In this document: one piece after another, positions 37,841 to 47,509 of the stretch
Layout of the letters: every line of letters begins with the position of its first letter
Position numbering within the stretch: the first letter of the stretch is position 1
Source of the DNA: Glaciecola sp. XM2
Lineage (GTDB): Bacteria > Pseudomonadota > Gammaproteobacteria > Enterobacterales > Alteromonadaceae
DNA length: 64,000 nucleotides
NCBI RefSeq assembly: GCF_018595715.1
Contig: NZ_JAHEOJ010000020.1
Span: 620,001 to 684,000, forward strand
Direction of reading: 5' to 3'
The notes under the pieces: generated by a model
Databases searched by the model: none
Told to the model about the DNA's origin: nothing
The model's input: only the letters and a program-made list of their open reading frames with translations
Program-made: the position numbers and the translations under genes

Positions 37841-38697
37841 AACAGCGTATTTTAACCGCCGTGATTCTCGCGCCATTAGCGCTTATAGCTATTCTCTTTT
37901 TACCTATTGAAGGGTTTAAACTTGCCGTTGCCGGCGTCATTTGCCTAGGGGCATACGAGTGGGCCAATATGTCGGGCATTACCCTTCGCTTGTTCAAAGG
38001 CTGGTTTACCATATTTATTGGCTGCATATGTGCGGTATTAATATTTTTGGTCGACGCGCAAAGTATTTGGGTGCAGGGTGAATTAAACCCTATCTTCGCT
38101 TTCATCCTTTGGGTAGCCGCGTTTTGGTGGGCAGCGTCCTTCTTTATGATACTCGCTTACCCTAAATACAGTAGCTTTTGGAAAAGCAGCATCCCAATTC
38201 GCGCCTTCTTTGGCGTGCTGACTTTAATTCCAACATGGGTTGCCATCGTTAGTCTGCGTACCAGCTTGTATGACGTCACGCCAGTATACGGTGCGTCTTT
38301 ATTGTTTTACGTACTGGGTATCGTTTGGGCGGCAGACATTGGCGCCTTTTTTGTGGGTGTAAAATTTGGCAAGCATAAATTAAGACCAAACGTGTCGCCG
38401 GGTAAATCGGTTGAAGGTTTAGTGGGAGGTGTTGTTGCGTCTATGGCAATTATTGCCTTTGCCGCCATGCACTATCAATTTGAAGAGTCCCGCATTGGCG
38501 TCCATGTGCTTATTGGTATGATCACCGTTGCAGTATCTGCTTTGGGCGATTTGAATGAGTCGATGATCAAACGTTGCGCTGGCATCAAAGACAGTGGAAA
38601 GCTGCTGCCTGGCCACGGCGGTGTGATGGACCGAATAGATAGCCTAACGGCAGCCTTCCCAGTGTTTGCCTTTTGTTACATGATTTGGATGGCTTAA
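37834..38697 (+). CDS. cdsA: Phosphatidate cytidylyltransferase
   Basis: The 287-residue integral membrane protein has about eight membrane segments and the CdsA signature near the C-terminus ([21 protein letters not shown] ... [14 protein letters not shown]). It makes CDP-diacylglycerol for phospholipid synthesis. The ATG overlaps the uppS stop region. Confidence 0.96.
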   Translation: MLKQRILTAVILAPLALIAILFLPIEGFKLAVAGVICLGAYEWANMSGITLRLFKGWFTIFIGCICAVLIFLVDAQSIWVQGELNPIFAFILWVAAFWWAASFFMILAYPKYSSFWKSSIPIRAFFGVLTLIPTWVAIVSLRTSLYDVTPVYGASLLFYVLGIVWAADIGAFFVGVKFGKHKLRPNVSPGKSVEGLVGGVVASMAIIAFAAMHYQFEESRIGVHVLIGMITVAVSALGDLNESMIKRCAGIKDSGKLLPGHGGVMDRIDSLTAAFPVFAFCYMIWMA

Positions 38698-38702
38698 GTT
38701 TC

Positions 38703-39905
38703 GTGCAGCAAGCTTCGCAAAATGTTCAGACGATTACCATCTTAGGCGCAACGGGTTCTATTGGAACAAGTACCCTTGATGTTATTTCGCAGCATCCTGA
38801 AAGATACCGTGTATATGCCGTCAGCGGACATTCTCAGCTGCAAAAGCTCGCCGATATTGCCTTGAAATTTGCGCCTAAATGTATTGTGGTTAACAACCAG
38901 CAAGATGCGGCTCAGTTACATAGCCTACTGCCGAAAAATACCCAGGTACAGATTCGTCACGGTGTTGATGCATTAGCTGACATTGCCAGCGCGAAAGGCG
39001 TTGACACGGTGATGTCGTCAATTGTAGGCGCTGCTGGTCTTCTGCCAACCCTAGCTGCGGTAAAAGCAGGCAAGAAAGTCCTGTTGGCTAATAAAGAATC
39101 GTTGGTCATGTCTGGTCAGTTGTTTATGCAAGCAGTGCGTGAACACAACGCGACGCTTATTCCCATTGACAGTGAGCATAATGCTATTTTTCAATGCTTG
39201 CCGCTTAATTATCAGTACGGTAAGCCAGGTGACTCAGGTGTGTCCCACTTGCTTTTAACCGCCTCTGGTGGACCCTTTAGGGAGTCTTTACCGCAGGAGC
39301 TTGAAAGTGTCACAGTGAGTCAGGCGTGCGCCCATCCTAATTGGGATATGGGACAAAAAATCTCGGTCGATTCAGCTTCTATGATGAATAAGGGCTTGGA
39401 GTTTATCGAAGCAAAGTGGCTGTTTGGCGTTGATGAAGATAGCATCCAAGTGGTTATTCATCCACAAAGTACCATCCACTCAATGGTGCAGTACAAAGAC
39501 GGTTCGGTTATCGCGCAGATGGGAAATCCTGACATGCGCACTCCCATCGCACATGCCTTAGCATTCCCTGAACGCATTAATTCTGGCGTTGAGCCGCTTA
39601 ACTTTTTTGAGCAAGCGAATTTGAGTTTTGAGAAGCCTCGAGAAGATCGCTTCCCCAATTTATTTTTGGCGATGCAGGCAAGTCGCATCGGACAGGCCGC
39701 CACGACCGCGCTTAATGCAGCAAATGAAATCGCTGTCGCGGCATTTTTAAATGAACAAATTCGCTTTACCGACATCTATAAGGTAAATAAACAAGTGGTC
39801 GACGCGCAAGCGAACATCACCTTAGATAGTATTGATGCCATTTTAAGCCACGACAAGGTTTGTCGTGACATGGCCGAAGACGTAATAACTAGAGTACGCC
39901 GTTAA
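38703..39905 (+). CDS. dxr: 1-deoxy-D-xylulose-5-phosphate reductoisomerase
   Basis: The 400-residue enzyme catalyses the first committed step of the MEP isoprenoid pathway. NADPH-binding TILGATGSIGTSTLDV lies at the N-terminus, with LLANKESLVMSG and IDSEHNAIFQCL in the centre. The frame is open ten codons further into cdsA; GTG at 38703, five bases after cdsA, gives the usual length. Its place after cdsA rather than before uppS follows the Vibrio/Shewanella order, not the E. coli order. Confidence 0.95.
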   Translation: MQQASQNVQTITILGATGSIGTSTLDVISQHPERYRVYAVSGHSQLQKLADIALKFAPKCIVVNNQQDAAQLHSLLPKNTQVQIRHGVDALADIASAKGVDTVMSSIVGAAGLLPTLAAVKAGKKVLLANKESLVMSGQLFMQAVREHNATLIPIDSEHNAIFQCLPLNYQYGKPGDSGVSHLLLTASGGPFRESLPQELESVTVSQACAHPNWDMGQKISVDSASMMNKGLEFIEAKWLFGVDEDSIQVVIHPQSTIHSMVQYKDGSVIAQMGNPDMRTPIAHALAFPERINSGVEPLNFFEQANLSFEKPREDRFPNLFLAMQASRIGQAATTALNAANEIAVAAFLNEQIRFTDIYKVNKQVVDAQANITLDSIDAILSHDKVCRDMAEDVITRVRR

Positions 39906-41251
39906 TGGAAATCATCCGTAATATTTTCTTCTTCGTCATCGCGCTTGGGATTCTAGTGGCGGTGCATGAGTGGGGTCACTACTATGTGGCGAAACTCTGT
40001 AAAGTAAAAATCCTGCGCTTTTCAATTGGTTTTGGAAAGCCGCTATATCAGCGAGTAACCTCCAGTGGCATGGAGTTTGTCATTGCCATGATCCCACTCG
40101 GTGGTTACGTGCGCATGCTTGATGGTCGAGTAGATGATGTGGCACCACAAGACGAGCATGTTGCTTTTAATACGCAGCCGGTGTGGCAGCGTATTGCGAT
40201 TGTTGCGGCCGGCCCGATGGTGAATTTTATCTTTGCCATTTTTGCTATGGCGGCAATCGGTATGATTGGCCAACAAACGCCCAAGCCGATTGTTGGCGAC
40301 ATTGCGCCAGATAGTTTTGCGGCTCAATCGAGGCTCTCGGTGGGTGATGAAATTTTAGCAATCGATAACCATCGCATTAGCACATGGCGAGATGTTGCCA
40401 TTGAGTTATCCACCTTCAGTGGTGAACAGAGTATTCCCCTTACAGTCAAAAACGCCAATGGCGTTACACAAGACGTTAACTTGCCCATTGATGGTTGGAA
40501 AATCGATCCTGATGAGGCGGATTTGTTCACTGCCTTAGGTTTTCAACCGTTTCGACCCGCTGTCACTAAAAAGCTTGGATTTATAGATGAAAACACGCCA
40601 GCCTCGCGGGCAGGTTTTCAAGTAGATGATGAGATTGAAAAATTAGATGGAACTACCCTAGAAAATTGGGGACAAATAGTCAGCTTCATTGAACAGCGTC
40701 CTAATCAAACGTCAGTGGCGACTGTGCTAAGAGATGGGCAACGTGTAGAATTGAACGTAACGTTTGGTGAAAAACCCAACAACCCTGAGCAAGGTTATCT
40801 AGGTGTTATTCCTTATCAGGATACGTGGCCAGAAGAATATGTCCTCAACCGTAAGTTAGGTCCAATAGATGCAATAGTTGAAGGGACCGAGCAAACGTGG
40901 CGCTTGATGGGGGTAACCCTCACAATGCTAGGGAAATTGTTGACTGGCGACGTGTCGGTAAAGAATTTGAGTGGCCCAATATCGATTGCTCAAGGTGCAG
41001 GAATAAGTGCTAGCATAGGAATTGTTGCATTTTTAAGTTTTTTGGCGCTAATTAGCGTAAATCTTGGTATTATTAACCTTTTGCCCTTACCCATTCTCGA
41101 TGGCGGGCATCTGATGTATTTTACTATCGAATGGATTACTGGAAAGCCGGTGTCAGAGGCGATTCAGGAAGTAGGATTTAAAATCGGTGGGGTGATACTG
41201 TTCGCGGTTATGGCAACAGCAATCATCAACGATGTTCTACGTAATACATAA
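39905..41251 (+). CDS. rseP: Site-2 protease RseP
   Basis: The 448-residue inner-membrane zinc protease has HEWGH at 21-25, two periplasmic PDZ domains (about residues 125-200 and 210-290), and the second active-site block LPLPILDGGHL near residue 390. It cleaves RseA in the sigma-E envelope-stress cascade and clears signal peptides. Its ATG overlaps the dxr stop codon by one base. Confidence 0.96.
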   Translation: MEIIRNIFFFVIALGILVAVHEWGHYYVAKLCKVKILRFSIGFGKPLYQRVTSSGMEFVIAMIPLGGYVRMLDGRVDDVAPQDEHVAFNTQPVWQRIAIVAAGPMVNFIFAIFAMAAIGMIGQQTPKPIVGDIAPDSFAAQSRLSVGDEILAIDNHRISTWRDVAIELSTFSGEQSIPLTVKNANGVTQDVNLPIDGWKIDPDEADLFTALGFQPFRPAVTKKLGFIDENTPASRAGFQVDDEIEKLDGTTLENWGQIVSFIEQRPNQTSVATVLRDGQRVELNVTFGEKPNNPEQGYLGVIPYQDTWPEEYVLNRKLGPIDAIVEGTEQTWRLMGVTLTMLGKLLTGDVSVKNLSGPISIAQGAGISASIGIVAFLSFLALISVNLGIINLLPLPILDGGHLMYFTIEWITGKPVSEAIQEVGFKIGGVILFAVMATAIINDVLRNT

Positions 41252-41295
41252 TCATAATAAGGTCTGACAATTGTATCTTGGAATATAGACAGTTA

Positions 41296-43767
41296 ATGAA
41301 GTGTAATAAACTAGTTCTAGCAGCCATATTGGCTTTTTCTTCACCATCATTCGCGCAAACCGCCTATGATTTCGTAGTCGAAGATATTCGCGTGGAAGGT
41401 TTGCAAAGAGTAGCCTTAGGTGCAGCGCTTACGTATTTGCCTGTGCAACGTGGCGACGCGATGAATCGTTTCAGGGTAACGCAGCTTATACGTTCACTAT
41501 ATTCCTCAACACACTTTGAGAAAGTCGAAATATATCGTGACGGCAATGTCTTAGTTGTTGAGGTTGCAGAGCGACCTACTATCAGTAATATCGTGTTTGA
41601 TGGTAATGACGACATCAAAGACGAGCAGCTCCAAGATAGCTTAAACAATTCAAATATTCGCGTGGGCGAGCCCCTAGACAGAACCGTTATCACCTCCATT
41701 GAAAATGGTCTTAAAGACTTCTTCTACTCTATTGGTAAGTATAATGCTGACGTTTCTGCGATTGTCACGCCACTTCCGCGTAATCGTGTTGACTTAAAAC
41801 TGCTATTTGAAGAGGGCGATGCCGCCAAAATTCAACAGATCAACATCGTTGGTAACGAAGTGTTTGAAGATGAAGAGCTGTTTAATGAAATGGAGCTTCA
41901 ATTTGGTGCACCGTGGTGGGATTTCTTATCCGAAACGCGATACCAACAGCAAACATTGTCAGGTGATATGGAAACCATCACCAGCTACTACAAAAACCGC
42001 GGATATTTGCAGTTTTCAATTGACTCTACCCAAGTTTCAATGACCCCTGAAAAAGACGCTATTTACGTCACAATGAATGTCACTGAGGGTGAAATCTTTA
42101 CTATCTCTGAAGTCGAATTAGTGGGTGATTTGTTAGGCTTTGAAGAGTTCTTGGCGCAAGTGGTCCCACTGCGTGAAGGCGACTTATATAACCAAGCGGA
42201 AGTAACATACACAGAAGAGTTTATTGCGAACTATTTAGGCCGCTTTGGTTATGCTTACCCAACGGTTACCACCATTCCTCAAATTAACGAAGAAGATAAT
42301 ACGGTTAAGCTAACCTTGTCGGTTGACCCTGGTAAGCGCGTATATGTTCGTCGATTGAACTTCACCGGCAATACGCTCACTTCAGATGCCGTATTAAGAC
42401 AAAATGTCAATCAAATGGAAGGCACGTGGTTGTCAGATCCGTTGCTTGAGCGCTCAAAAGCACAGCTTTCAAGACTGACGTACATGGAAACTGTCGAGTA
42501 TGAAACCATTCGTATTCCTGGGGTAGACGATAAAGTCGACGTAGAATTTACGGTAAAAGAGCAGCCATCTGGTTCATTCAATGCCGGTATCGGTTATGGC
42601 GATGCGACAGGCCTTAGTTTGCAAGCAGGTATTCAGCAGGATAACTTCCTTGGTACCGGTAAGCGTGTTGGTGCAAACATTTCTACCGTGTCTTATCAAA
42701 AAAGTGCACAAATCACATACTTAGACCCATTTTTTACTATCGACGGTATTAGCCTCGGTGGAAGTATCGGGTATAGCGAGTTTGACGGTGGTGACTTTGG
42801 TGTTATTCAGTACAACTCTAAGCGTTGGTCGATAGGCGCGAATATTGGTTACCCGATTAACGAGGTAAACCGTATTAGCTTTGGTTTAACGTATTCTAAC
42901 GTTGAACTAGAGAGTGATAATACAAACTTTGTGCAAACGCGTCGTTTCTATGAACAGTTTGCAGATGCTAACGACCCAGATGCACCGGTAAACTACGATA
43001 GCTTCCAAGCGTCGGTAACGTGGAGCAGAAATACCTTAAACAGAGGTTTGTTCCCAACGGCGGGTTCTTCTCAGCGTGCTTCGTTTAGCGCAACTACACC
43101 TAATTCGGAAGTTAATTTCTTTAAATTTGTAGGTGATGCCAAGTGGTATTTCCCACTTACGCAATCGCAGCGTTGGTCAGTACTAGCTCGTATACGTGCA
43201 GGTTATGGAAACGGTTATGGCGATACCAATGGTAGAGAGCAAATCCTGCCGTTCACCGAGAACTTTACTGCCGGCGGTGCCGATACCTTGCGCGGATTTG
43301 AAAACAACACCGTTGGTCCTCGAGGGTTGCAGCGTATACCAAGCGTTATCGGTACGACCCCTTCTGGCGTGCCGATATTCAATGATCCTAGCCAAGACAC
43401 GATTTTCTTGTCGCAAAGAAGCTTGGGCGGAAATGCCATGTTACTTGGTGGGGTCGAATTAATTGTACCGACACCTTTCTTAGAGGAAGATTTCGATAAT
43501 TCCATTCGAACCAGCCTTTTTGTTGATGTTGGTAACGTATGGGACACGGAGTTTAATTTTGAAGAGTACGAAAATCTCAACGTCAACGTCAACAGTGACC
43601 CATTAGCAGACTACTCAGATTGGAAGTTATACCGAAGTTCTGCAGGTCTCTCTGTCCAATGGATATCGCCAATGGGGCCTATGGTATTTAGTTTTTCTAG
43701 AGCGTTACAAGAAAGACCTGGGGATGATGCTAGATTCTTCACTTTCAACATTGGATCAACCTTCTAG
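41296..43767 (+). CDS. bamA: Outer-membrane protein assembly factor BamA
   Basis: The 823-residue protein has a signal peptide (cleavage after SFA, near residue 20), five POTRA domains (about 22-420) and a C-terminal 16-strand barrel ending in a phenylalanine, as outer-membrane proteins do. It inserts beta-barrel proteins into the outer membrane. The ATG at 41296 starts directly at the signal peptide; an in-frame TTG at 41278 is less likely. It is followed by skp. Confidence 0.97.
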   Translation: MKCNKLVLAAILAFSSPSFAQTAYDFVVEDIRVEGLQRVALGAALTYLPVQRGDAMNRFRVTQLIRSLYSSTHFEKVEIYRDGNVLVVEVAERPTISNIVFDGNDDIKDEQLQDSLNNSNIRVGEPLDRTVITSIENGLKDFFYSIGKYNADVSAIVTPLPRNRVDLKLLFEEGDAAKIQQINIVGNEVFEDEELFNEMELQFGAPWWDFLSETRYQQQTLSGDMETITSYYKNRGYLQFSIDSTQVSMTPEKDAIYVTMNVTEGEIFTISEVELVGDLLGFEEFLAQVVPLREGDLYNQAEVTYTEEFIANYLGRFGYAYPTVTTIPQINEEDNTVKLTLSVDPGKRVYVRRLNFTGNTLTSDAVLRQNVNQMEGTWLSDPLLERSKAQLSRLTYMETVEYETIRIPGVDDKVDVEFTVKEQPSGSFNAGIGYGDATGLSLQAGIQQDNFLGTGKRVGANISTVSYQKSAQITYLDPFFTIDGISLGGSIGYSEFDGGDFGVIQYNSKRWSIGANIGYPINEVNRISFGLTYSNVELESDNTNFVQTRRFYEQFADANDPDAPVNYDSFQASVTWSRNTLNRGLFPTAGSSQRASFSATTPNSEVNFFKFVGDAKWYFPLTQSQRWSVLARIRAGYGNGYGDTNGREQILPFTENFTAGGADTLRGFENNTVGPRGLQRIPSVIGTTPSGVPIFNDPSQDTIFLSQRSLGGNAMLLGGVELIVPTPFLEEDFDNSIRTSLFVDVGNVWDTEFNFEEYENLNVNVNSDPLADYSDWKLYRSSAGLSVQWISPMGPMVFSFSRALQERPGDDARFFTFNIGSTF

Positions 43768-43779
43768 AAGAGGTATAAT
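43751..43779 (+). promoter_or_regulatory. Probable skp promoter overlapping the bamA stop
   Basis: TTGGAT (43751-43756) and a perfect TATAAT (43774-43779) are 17 bases apart. The expected start point is near 43786, which puts a 22-bp tandem repeat into the skp leader. Confidence 0.6.
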
Positions 43780-43798
43780 CTGCGCAGTTACGAAAGAA

Positions 43799-43842
43799 AT
43801 GTGACACGAATTATCAAAACATGTGACACGTATTATAAAAGC
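43799..43842 (+). repeat. Two tandem 22-bp repeats in the skp leader
   Basis: Two adjacent copies (43799-43820 and 43821-43842) agree at 19 of 22 positions; both begin ATGTGACACG. They end just before the AAAGGAG ribosome binding site of skp. Confidence 0.85.
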
Positions 43843-43855
43843 AAAGGAGTTTACA

Positions 43856-44371
43856 TTGAAAAGTTTAAATAAAGCGCTGTCAATTGCAGCAATTCTTGGT
43901 TTAGCGTTAACCTCGGCAATGGCTAATGCAGCGCAAAAAGTGGCTGTGGTAGACGTCCAGTTAGTATTGCAATCTCTTCCTCAGGTAGCGGTAATTGAGC
44001 AAACCATCAACGAAGAGTTTCAAGAGCAAATTCAAGAAATGACAGCAATGCGTGAAGAAGGTAGTTTTTTGGTAGAAAAGCTACAGCGTGAAGCGGCAAC
44101 GATGAGCGAAGAGCAACAAGAAGCCCTTCGTCAGCAAATCCAAACATTGAGCCAAACCATGCAGCAGAAAGGTGGCCCTTTACAGCAGAATATGCAAAAC
44201 CGTACCACTGAAGAGCGCAACAAGCTTTTAAGTCTGATTAAGCAAGCTGTTGACAGCATTGCGGCTGCTGAAGATTACGATATGGTGATTAATGCCCAAT
44301 CGGTGCCTTTTGCAAAAGACGAGTTTGATATTTCTCAAAAAGTCTTAGACCAAGTTAGCAAAGCGAACTAA
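43856..44371 (+). CDS. skp: Periplasmic chaperone Skp/OmpH
   Basis: The 171-residue protein has a signal peptide (LNKALSIAAILGLALTSAMANA) and a mature part that is mostly helical, with the coiled-coil arms of Skp (about residues 45-130) and the N-terminal strand VAVVDVQLVLQSLP. It holds unfolded outer-membrane proteins on their way to BamA. A TTG start at 43856 is chosen because AAAGGAG lies at the right distance and the signal peptide begins there. A terminator follows, and the usual next gene, lpxD, is absent. Confidence 0.93.
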   Translation: MKSLNKALSIAAILGLALTSAMANAAQKVAVVDVQLVLQSLPQVAVIEQTINEEFQEQIQEMTAMREEGSFLVEKLQREAATMSEEQQEALRQQIQTLSQTMQQKGGPLQQNMQNRTTEERNKLLSLIKQAVDSIAAAEDYDMVINAQSVPFAKDEFDISQKVLDQVSKAN

Positions 44372-44390
44372 GTCTAAAATCTACAAAAAA

Positions 44391-44423
44391 TCAGGCCAAC
44401 ATGCGTTGGTCTGATTTCTTTTT
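44391..44423 (+). terminator. Intrinsic terminator after skp
   Basis: TCAGGCCAAC pairs with GTTGGTCTGA (one G-U pair) around a 4-base loop, followed by a U-rich run. It lies 19 bases after the skp stop, at the place where lpxD normally begins. Confidence 0.92.
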
Positions 44424-44498
44424 ACCCCTCAACACCTTATCTTATAGCGCGAGAACGTCCAAAAATGGACTTATAGCCGTAAATTTTAGGAGAATGGC

Positions 44499-44945
44499 TT
44501 GGCAAATCCGCTTAATACCGTCGAAATCAATGAAATAATGTCCTTGCTTCCGCATCGCTATCCGTTTTTGTTAATAGATAGAGTGACGGACTACGAATTA
44601 AATGATTATTTGCACGGATACAAGAACATTACCATTAATGAACCTTGCTTCACGGGGCATTTCCCTGAAAGACCTATTTTCCCAGGTGTCATGATCCTCG
44701 AGGCCATGGCCCAGGCCGCAGGAATTCTGGGCTTTAAAACCATGGGTAATAATGACCAACTGTATTTATATGCGGGTATCGACAAGGCGCGATTCAAACA
44801 CCCTGTTGAACCGGGAGACAGATTGGATATTGAAGTCAAGTTGCTAAAAGAACGCCGCGGCATTTGGAAGTTTTCGGGTGTGGCTAAAGTCGATGGCAAA
44901 GAAGCTTGCATCGCTGAATTTATGTGTGCAATGAGAGATATGTAA
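44499..44945 (+). CDS. fabZ: 3-hydroxyacyl-ACP dehydratase
   Basis: The 148-residue hot-dog enzyme dehydrates 3-hydroxyacyl-ACP in fatty-acid elongation. The active-site histidine (His54, [13 protein letters not shown]) and glutamate (Glu68, MILEAMAQ) are present. It starts with TTG at 44499 after a TAGGAG ribosome binding site; the nearby ATG at 44494 is out of frame. Because of the terminator upstream it must have its own promoter, probably in 44424-44486, where CTTATAGC occurs twice; neither is a convincing -10 box. Confidence 0.95.
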   Translation: MANPLNTVEINEIMSLLPHRYPFLLIDRVTDYELNDYLHGYKNITINEPCFTGHFPERPIFPGVMILEAMAQAAGILGFKTMGNNDQLYLYAGIDKARFKHPVEPGDRLDIEVKLLKERRGIWKFSGVAKVDGKEACIAEFMCAMRDM

Positions 44946-44946
44946 T

Positions 44947-45717
44947 ATGATTCATCCATCGTCTGTGATTTCTGAAAATGCTGTCATTGGAAAGAACGTG
45001 GAAATCGGCCCGTTTTGTTTGGTGGGTGATAATGTAGAAATTGGCGATGGCTGCGTTTTAAAAAGTCATGTGGTTGTCAAAGGTCACACTAAGATAGGCA
45101 AGAACAATGTCTTTTTTCAGTTTTGCTCAGTGGGCGAAGACTGCCAAGATAAAAAATATGCCGGAGAAGACACCTACTTAGAGATTGGCGATGACAACGT
45201 TTTCCGCGAATCGTGCACTATTCATCGCGGCACGACGCAAGATAACAGTCTTACCCGCATTGGCAATCGTAACCTATTGATGGTCAACACACATGTTGCA
45301 CATGATTGTATGATTGGCAGTGATAATATTCTGGCAAACAATGCCACGATAGCTGGGCACGTGCATATAGGGGATTTCGTGATCCTCGGCGGTATGACCG
45401 CAGTGCATCAGTTCTGTCATGTTGGCTCTCACGCATTCACGGGTGGTGGCGCGGTACTTCTGAGAGATCTACCTCCTTATGTGATGTTCAGCGGTATTAA
45501 GCATATCCCCCAGGGCATAAACAGCGAAGGGTTAAAACGTCGTGGGTTTAGCTCTGATATGATCAGCAATATCAAACGCGCTTACAAGGTGATTTACCGA
45601 AACGGCAATACCTTTGATGAGGCCTGCGACATTATTCAAGATATGGCCAACTCTGCTGAAGAATTACGCGTAATGGCTGATTTTCTTAAACAGGCTAACC
45701 GCGGCATCGCTCGATAG
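44947..45717 (+). CDS. lpxA: UDP-N-acetylglucosamine acyltransferase
   Basis: The 256-residue trimeric left-handed beta-helix enzyme catalyses the first step of lipid A synthesis. The catalytic histidine lies in [25 protein letters not shown], as in E. coli LpxA. It follows fabZ by one base. Confidence 0.96.
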   Translation: MIHPSSVISENAVIGKNVEIGPFCLVGDNVEIGDGCVLKSHVVVKGHTKIGKNNVFFQFCSVGEDCQDKKYAGEDTYLEIGDDNVFRESCTIHRGTTQDNSLTRIGNRNLLMVNTHVAHDCMIGSDNILANNATIAGHVHIGDFVILGGMTAVHQFCHVGSHAFTGGGAVLLRDLPPYVMFSGIKHIPQGINSEGLKRRGFSSDMISNIKRAYKVIYRNGNTFDEACDIIQDMANSAEELRVMADFLKQANRGIAR

Positions 45718-45731
45718 TTACGCCCAGCATA

Positions 45732-46889
45732 ATGGCCGAAACAAACAAAACCTTAAAAATAGGCATTATTGCCGGTGAAGCTTCAGGCGACGTGCTTGGG
45801 GCGGGTTTGATTAGGGCACTTAAACAAGCTTACCCAAACTGTGAGATAAGCGGCATCGGTGGTAAGCATCTCATCGAGCAAGGAGTGCGTTCATTATTTG
45901 ATATCAATGAGCTCTCGGTCATGGGCTTATTTGAGGTGTTAAAACATTTGCCGCGCTTGCTCTCTATTCGAAAACAGATTGTTCAGCATTTCTTAGATAA
46001 TCCCCCTGATATATTCATTGGTGTAGATGCGCCAGACTTTAACTTGCCTGTTGAGACAAAGCTTAAAACACATGGTATTAAGACCGTGCACTATGTTAGC
46101 CCTACCATATGGGCATGGCGAGAAGGGCGGATACATAAAATCGCCAAAGCCACTGATTTAGTGTTGGGTATTTTCCCTTTCGAACAGCCTATATTCGATA
46201 AATACAGTGTTGCCTATCGTTATGTTGGCCATACCCTCGCCGATACTATTCCTGTTAAGGTTAACCGCGATGCGGCGAGAGCAAAACTTGGCTTAGCCCA
46301 CGACCAACACGTATTGGCAATTTTGCCGGGGTCACGTAGCAAAGAAATTGCCAGTATGTTGCCAACCTTTCTGCAAACCGCGACTCTCTATCAAGGCCAT
46401 CGTGACAAGCTACAGGTGGTTATTCCAGCGGCAAATGCCGCGCGTCAGCGTCAAATAAAAGAAGTGTTAGCCCTCAGCCATATCGACTTTGAAGTCATGG
46501 TAACCGATGAGCCTGCGCGTGATGCAATGATTGCATCAGATGCGGTGCTGTTGACATCAGGCACCGCCTCCCTTGAAGCCATGTTGTGCAAACGCCCTAT
46601 GGTGGTTGCTTATAAGATGTCTGCGTTGACCTATAAGATCATGCAGCGGCTATACAAACCTGATTACTTTTCACTACCCAACATACTTGCTGAACAAATG
46701 CTGGTGCCTGAACTGCTCCAAGAGCAAGTCAACCCCGCCAATTTATGTGACAAGCTATTAGAGCAGCAAGAGCGCGATCAAGATGCATTACAGCAGGCTT
46801 ACTGTGATTTGCATGAGGTACTTAGAACGGATGCCGATGCTCAGGCCGCTAAGGCGGTATTAGAGCTTGTAGGTGTTGCGCATCAATGA
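45732..46889 (+). CDS. lpxB: Lipid-A-disaccharide synthase
   Basis: The 385-residue GT19 enzyme joins UDP-diacylglucosamine and lipid [33 protein letters not shown] and LPGSRSKEI are typical blocks. Its end overlaps rnhB by four bases. Its substrates require LpxD upstream in the pathway, although no lpxD is present in this cluster. Confidence 0.96.
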   Translation: MAETNKTLKIGIIAGEASGDVLGAGLIRALKQAYPNCEISGIGGKHLIEQGVRSLFDINELSVMGLFEVLKHLPRLLSIRKQIVQHFLDNPPDIFIGVDAPDFNLPVETKLKTHGIKTVHYVSPTIWAWREGRIHKIAKATDLVLGIFPFEQPIFDKYSVAYRYVGHTLADTIPVKVNRDAARAKLGLAHDQHVLAILPGSRSKEIASMLPTFLQTATLYQGHRDKLQVVIPAANAARQRQIKEVLALSHIDFEVMVTDEPARDAMIASDAVLLTSGTASLEAMLCKRPMVVAYKMSALTYKIMQRLYKPDYFSLPNILAEQMLVPELLQEQVNPANLCDKLLEQQERDQDALQQAYCDLHEVLRTDADAQAAKAVLELVGVAHQ

Positions 46890-47491
46890 ATAATGCATTG
46901 ATCGCAGGAGTGGATGAAGTCGGGCGTGGTCCGCTTGTAGGGGATGTGGTAACCGCTGCGGTCATCTTAGATCTAAAGCACCCCATTGAAGGCTTACAAG
47001 ATTCTAAAAAGCTAAGCGCAACAAAGCGTGAATTTCTTACCGAGCAGATTAAAACCTATGCGTTAGCTTGGTCAATCGGACGGGCCTCGGTAGAAGAGAT
47101 TGATAGCTTGAACATTCTACATGCCACTATGTTGGCCATGAAGCGAGCGGTGGATGGCTTGTCTGTTAGGCCTGATCATATCTTAGTTGATGGCAATCGC
47201 TGCCCCGCTTGGGATTATAGTAGCGAAGCAATCGTCAAAGGGGATGCGCTGTACCCTCAAATTGCCGCCGCATCGATAATTGCCAAAGTGGCGCGTGACA
47301 ATGAGATGCTTAAGTTGCACAATCAACATCCTGAGTATGGGTTTGATAAACACAAAGGATACCCAACGGCTGCACATATGGCCGCTTTACAACAATATGG
47401 CGCGTTGCATGAACATCGACAAAGCTTTAAGCCTGTCCAGCAAGTATTATTAGAGCAACATCGCACCCATCCAAAAGTAAAAATAAAGTAG
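46886..47491 (+). CDS. rnhB: Ribonuclease HII
   Basis: The 201-residue enzyme removes ribonucleotides from DNA. The catalytic acidic residues appear in [15 protein letters not shown] (Asp10, Glu11) and LVDGNRCP, and in the later KVARDNEM block. It is coupled to lpxB and followed by dnaE. Confidence 0.96.
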   Translation: MNNALIAGVDEVGRGPLVGDVVTAAVILDLKHPIEGLQDSKKLSATKREFLTEQIKTYALAWSIGRASVEEIDSLNILHATMLAMKRAVDGLSVRPDHILVDGNRCPAWDYSSEAIVKGDALYPQIAAASIIAKVARDNEMLKLHNQHPEYGFDKHKGYPTAAHMAALQQYGALHEHRQSFKPVQQVLLEQHRTHPKVKIK

Positions 47492-47509
47492 TAAGAGGAG
47501 AACGCTGGC

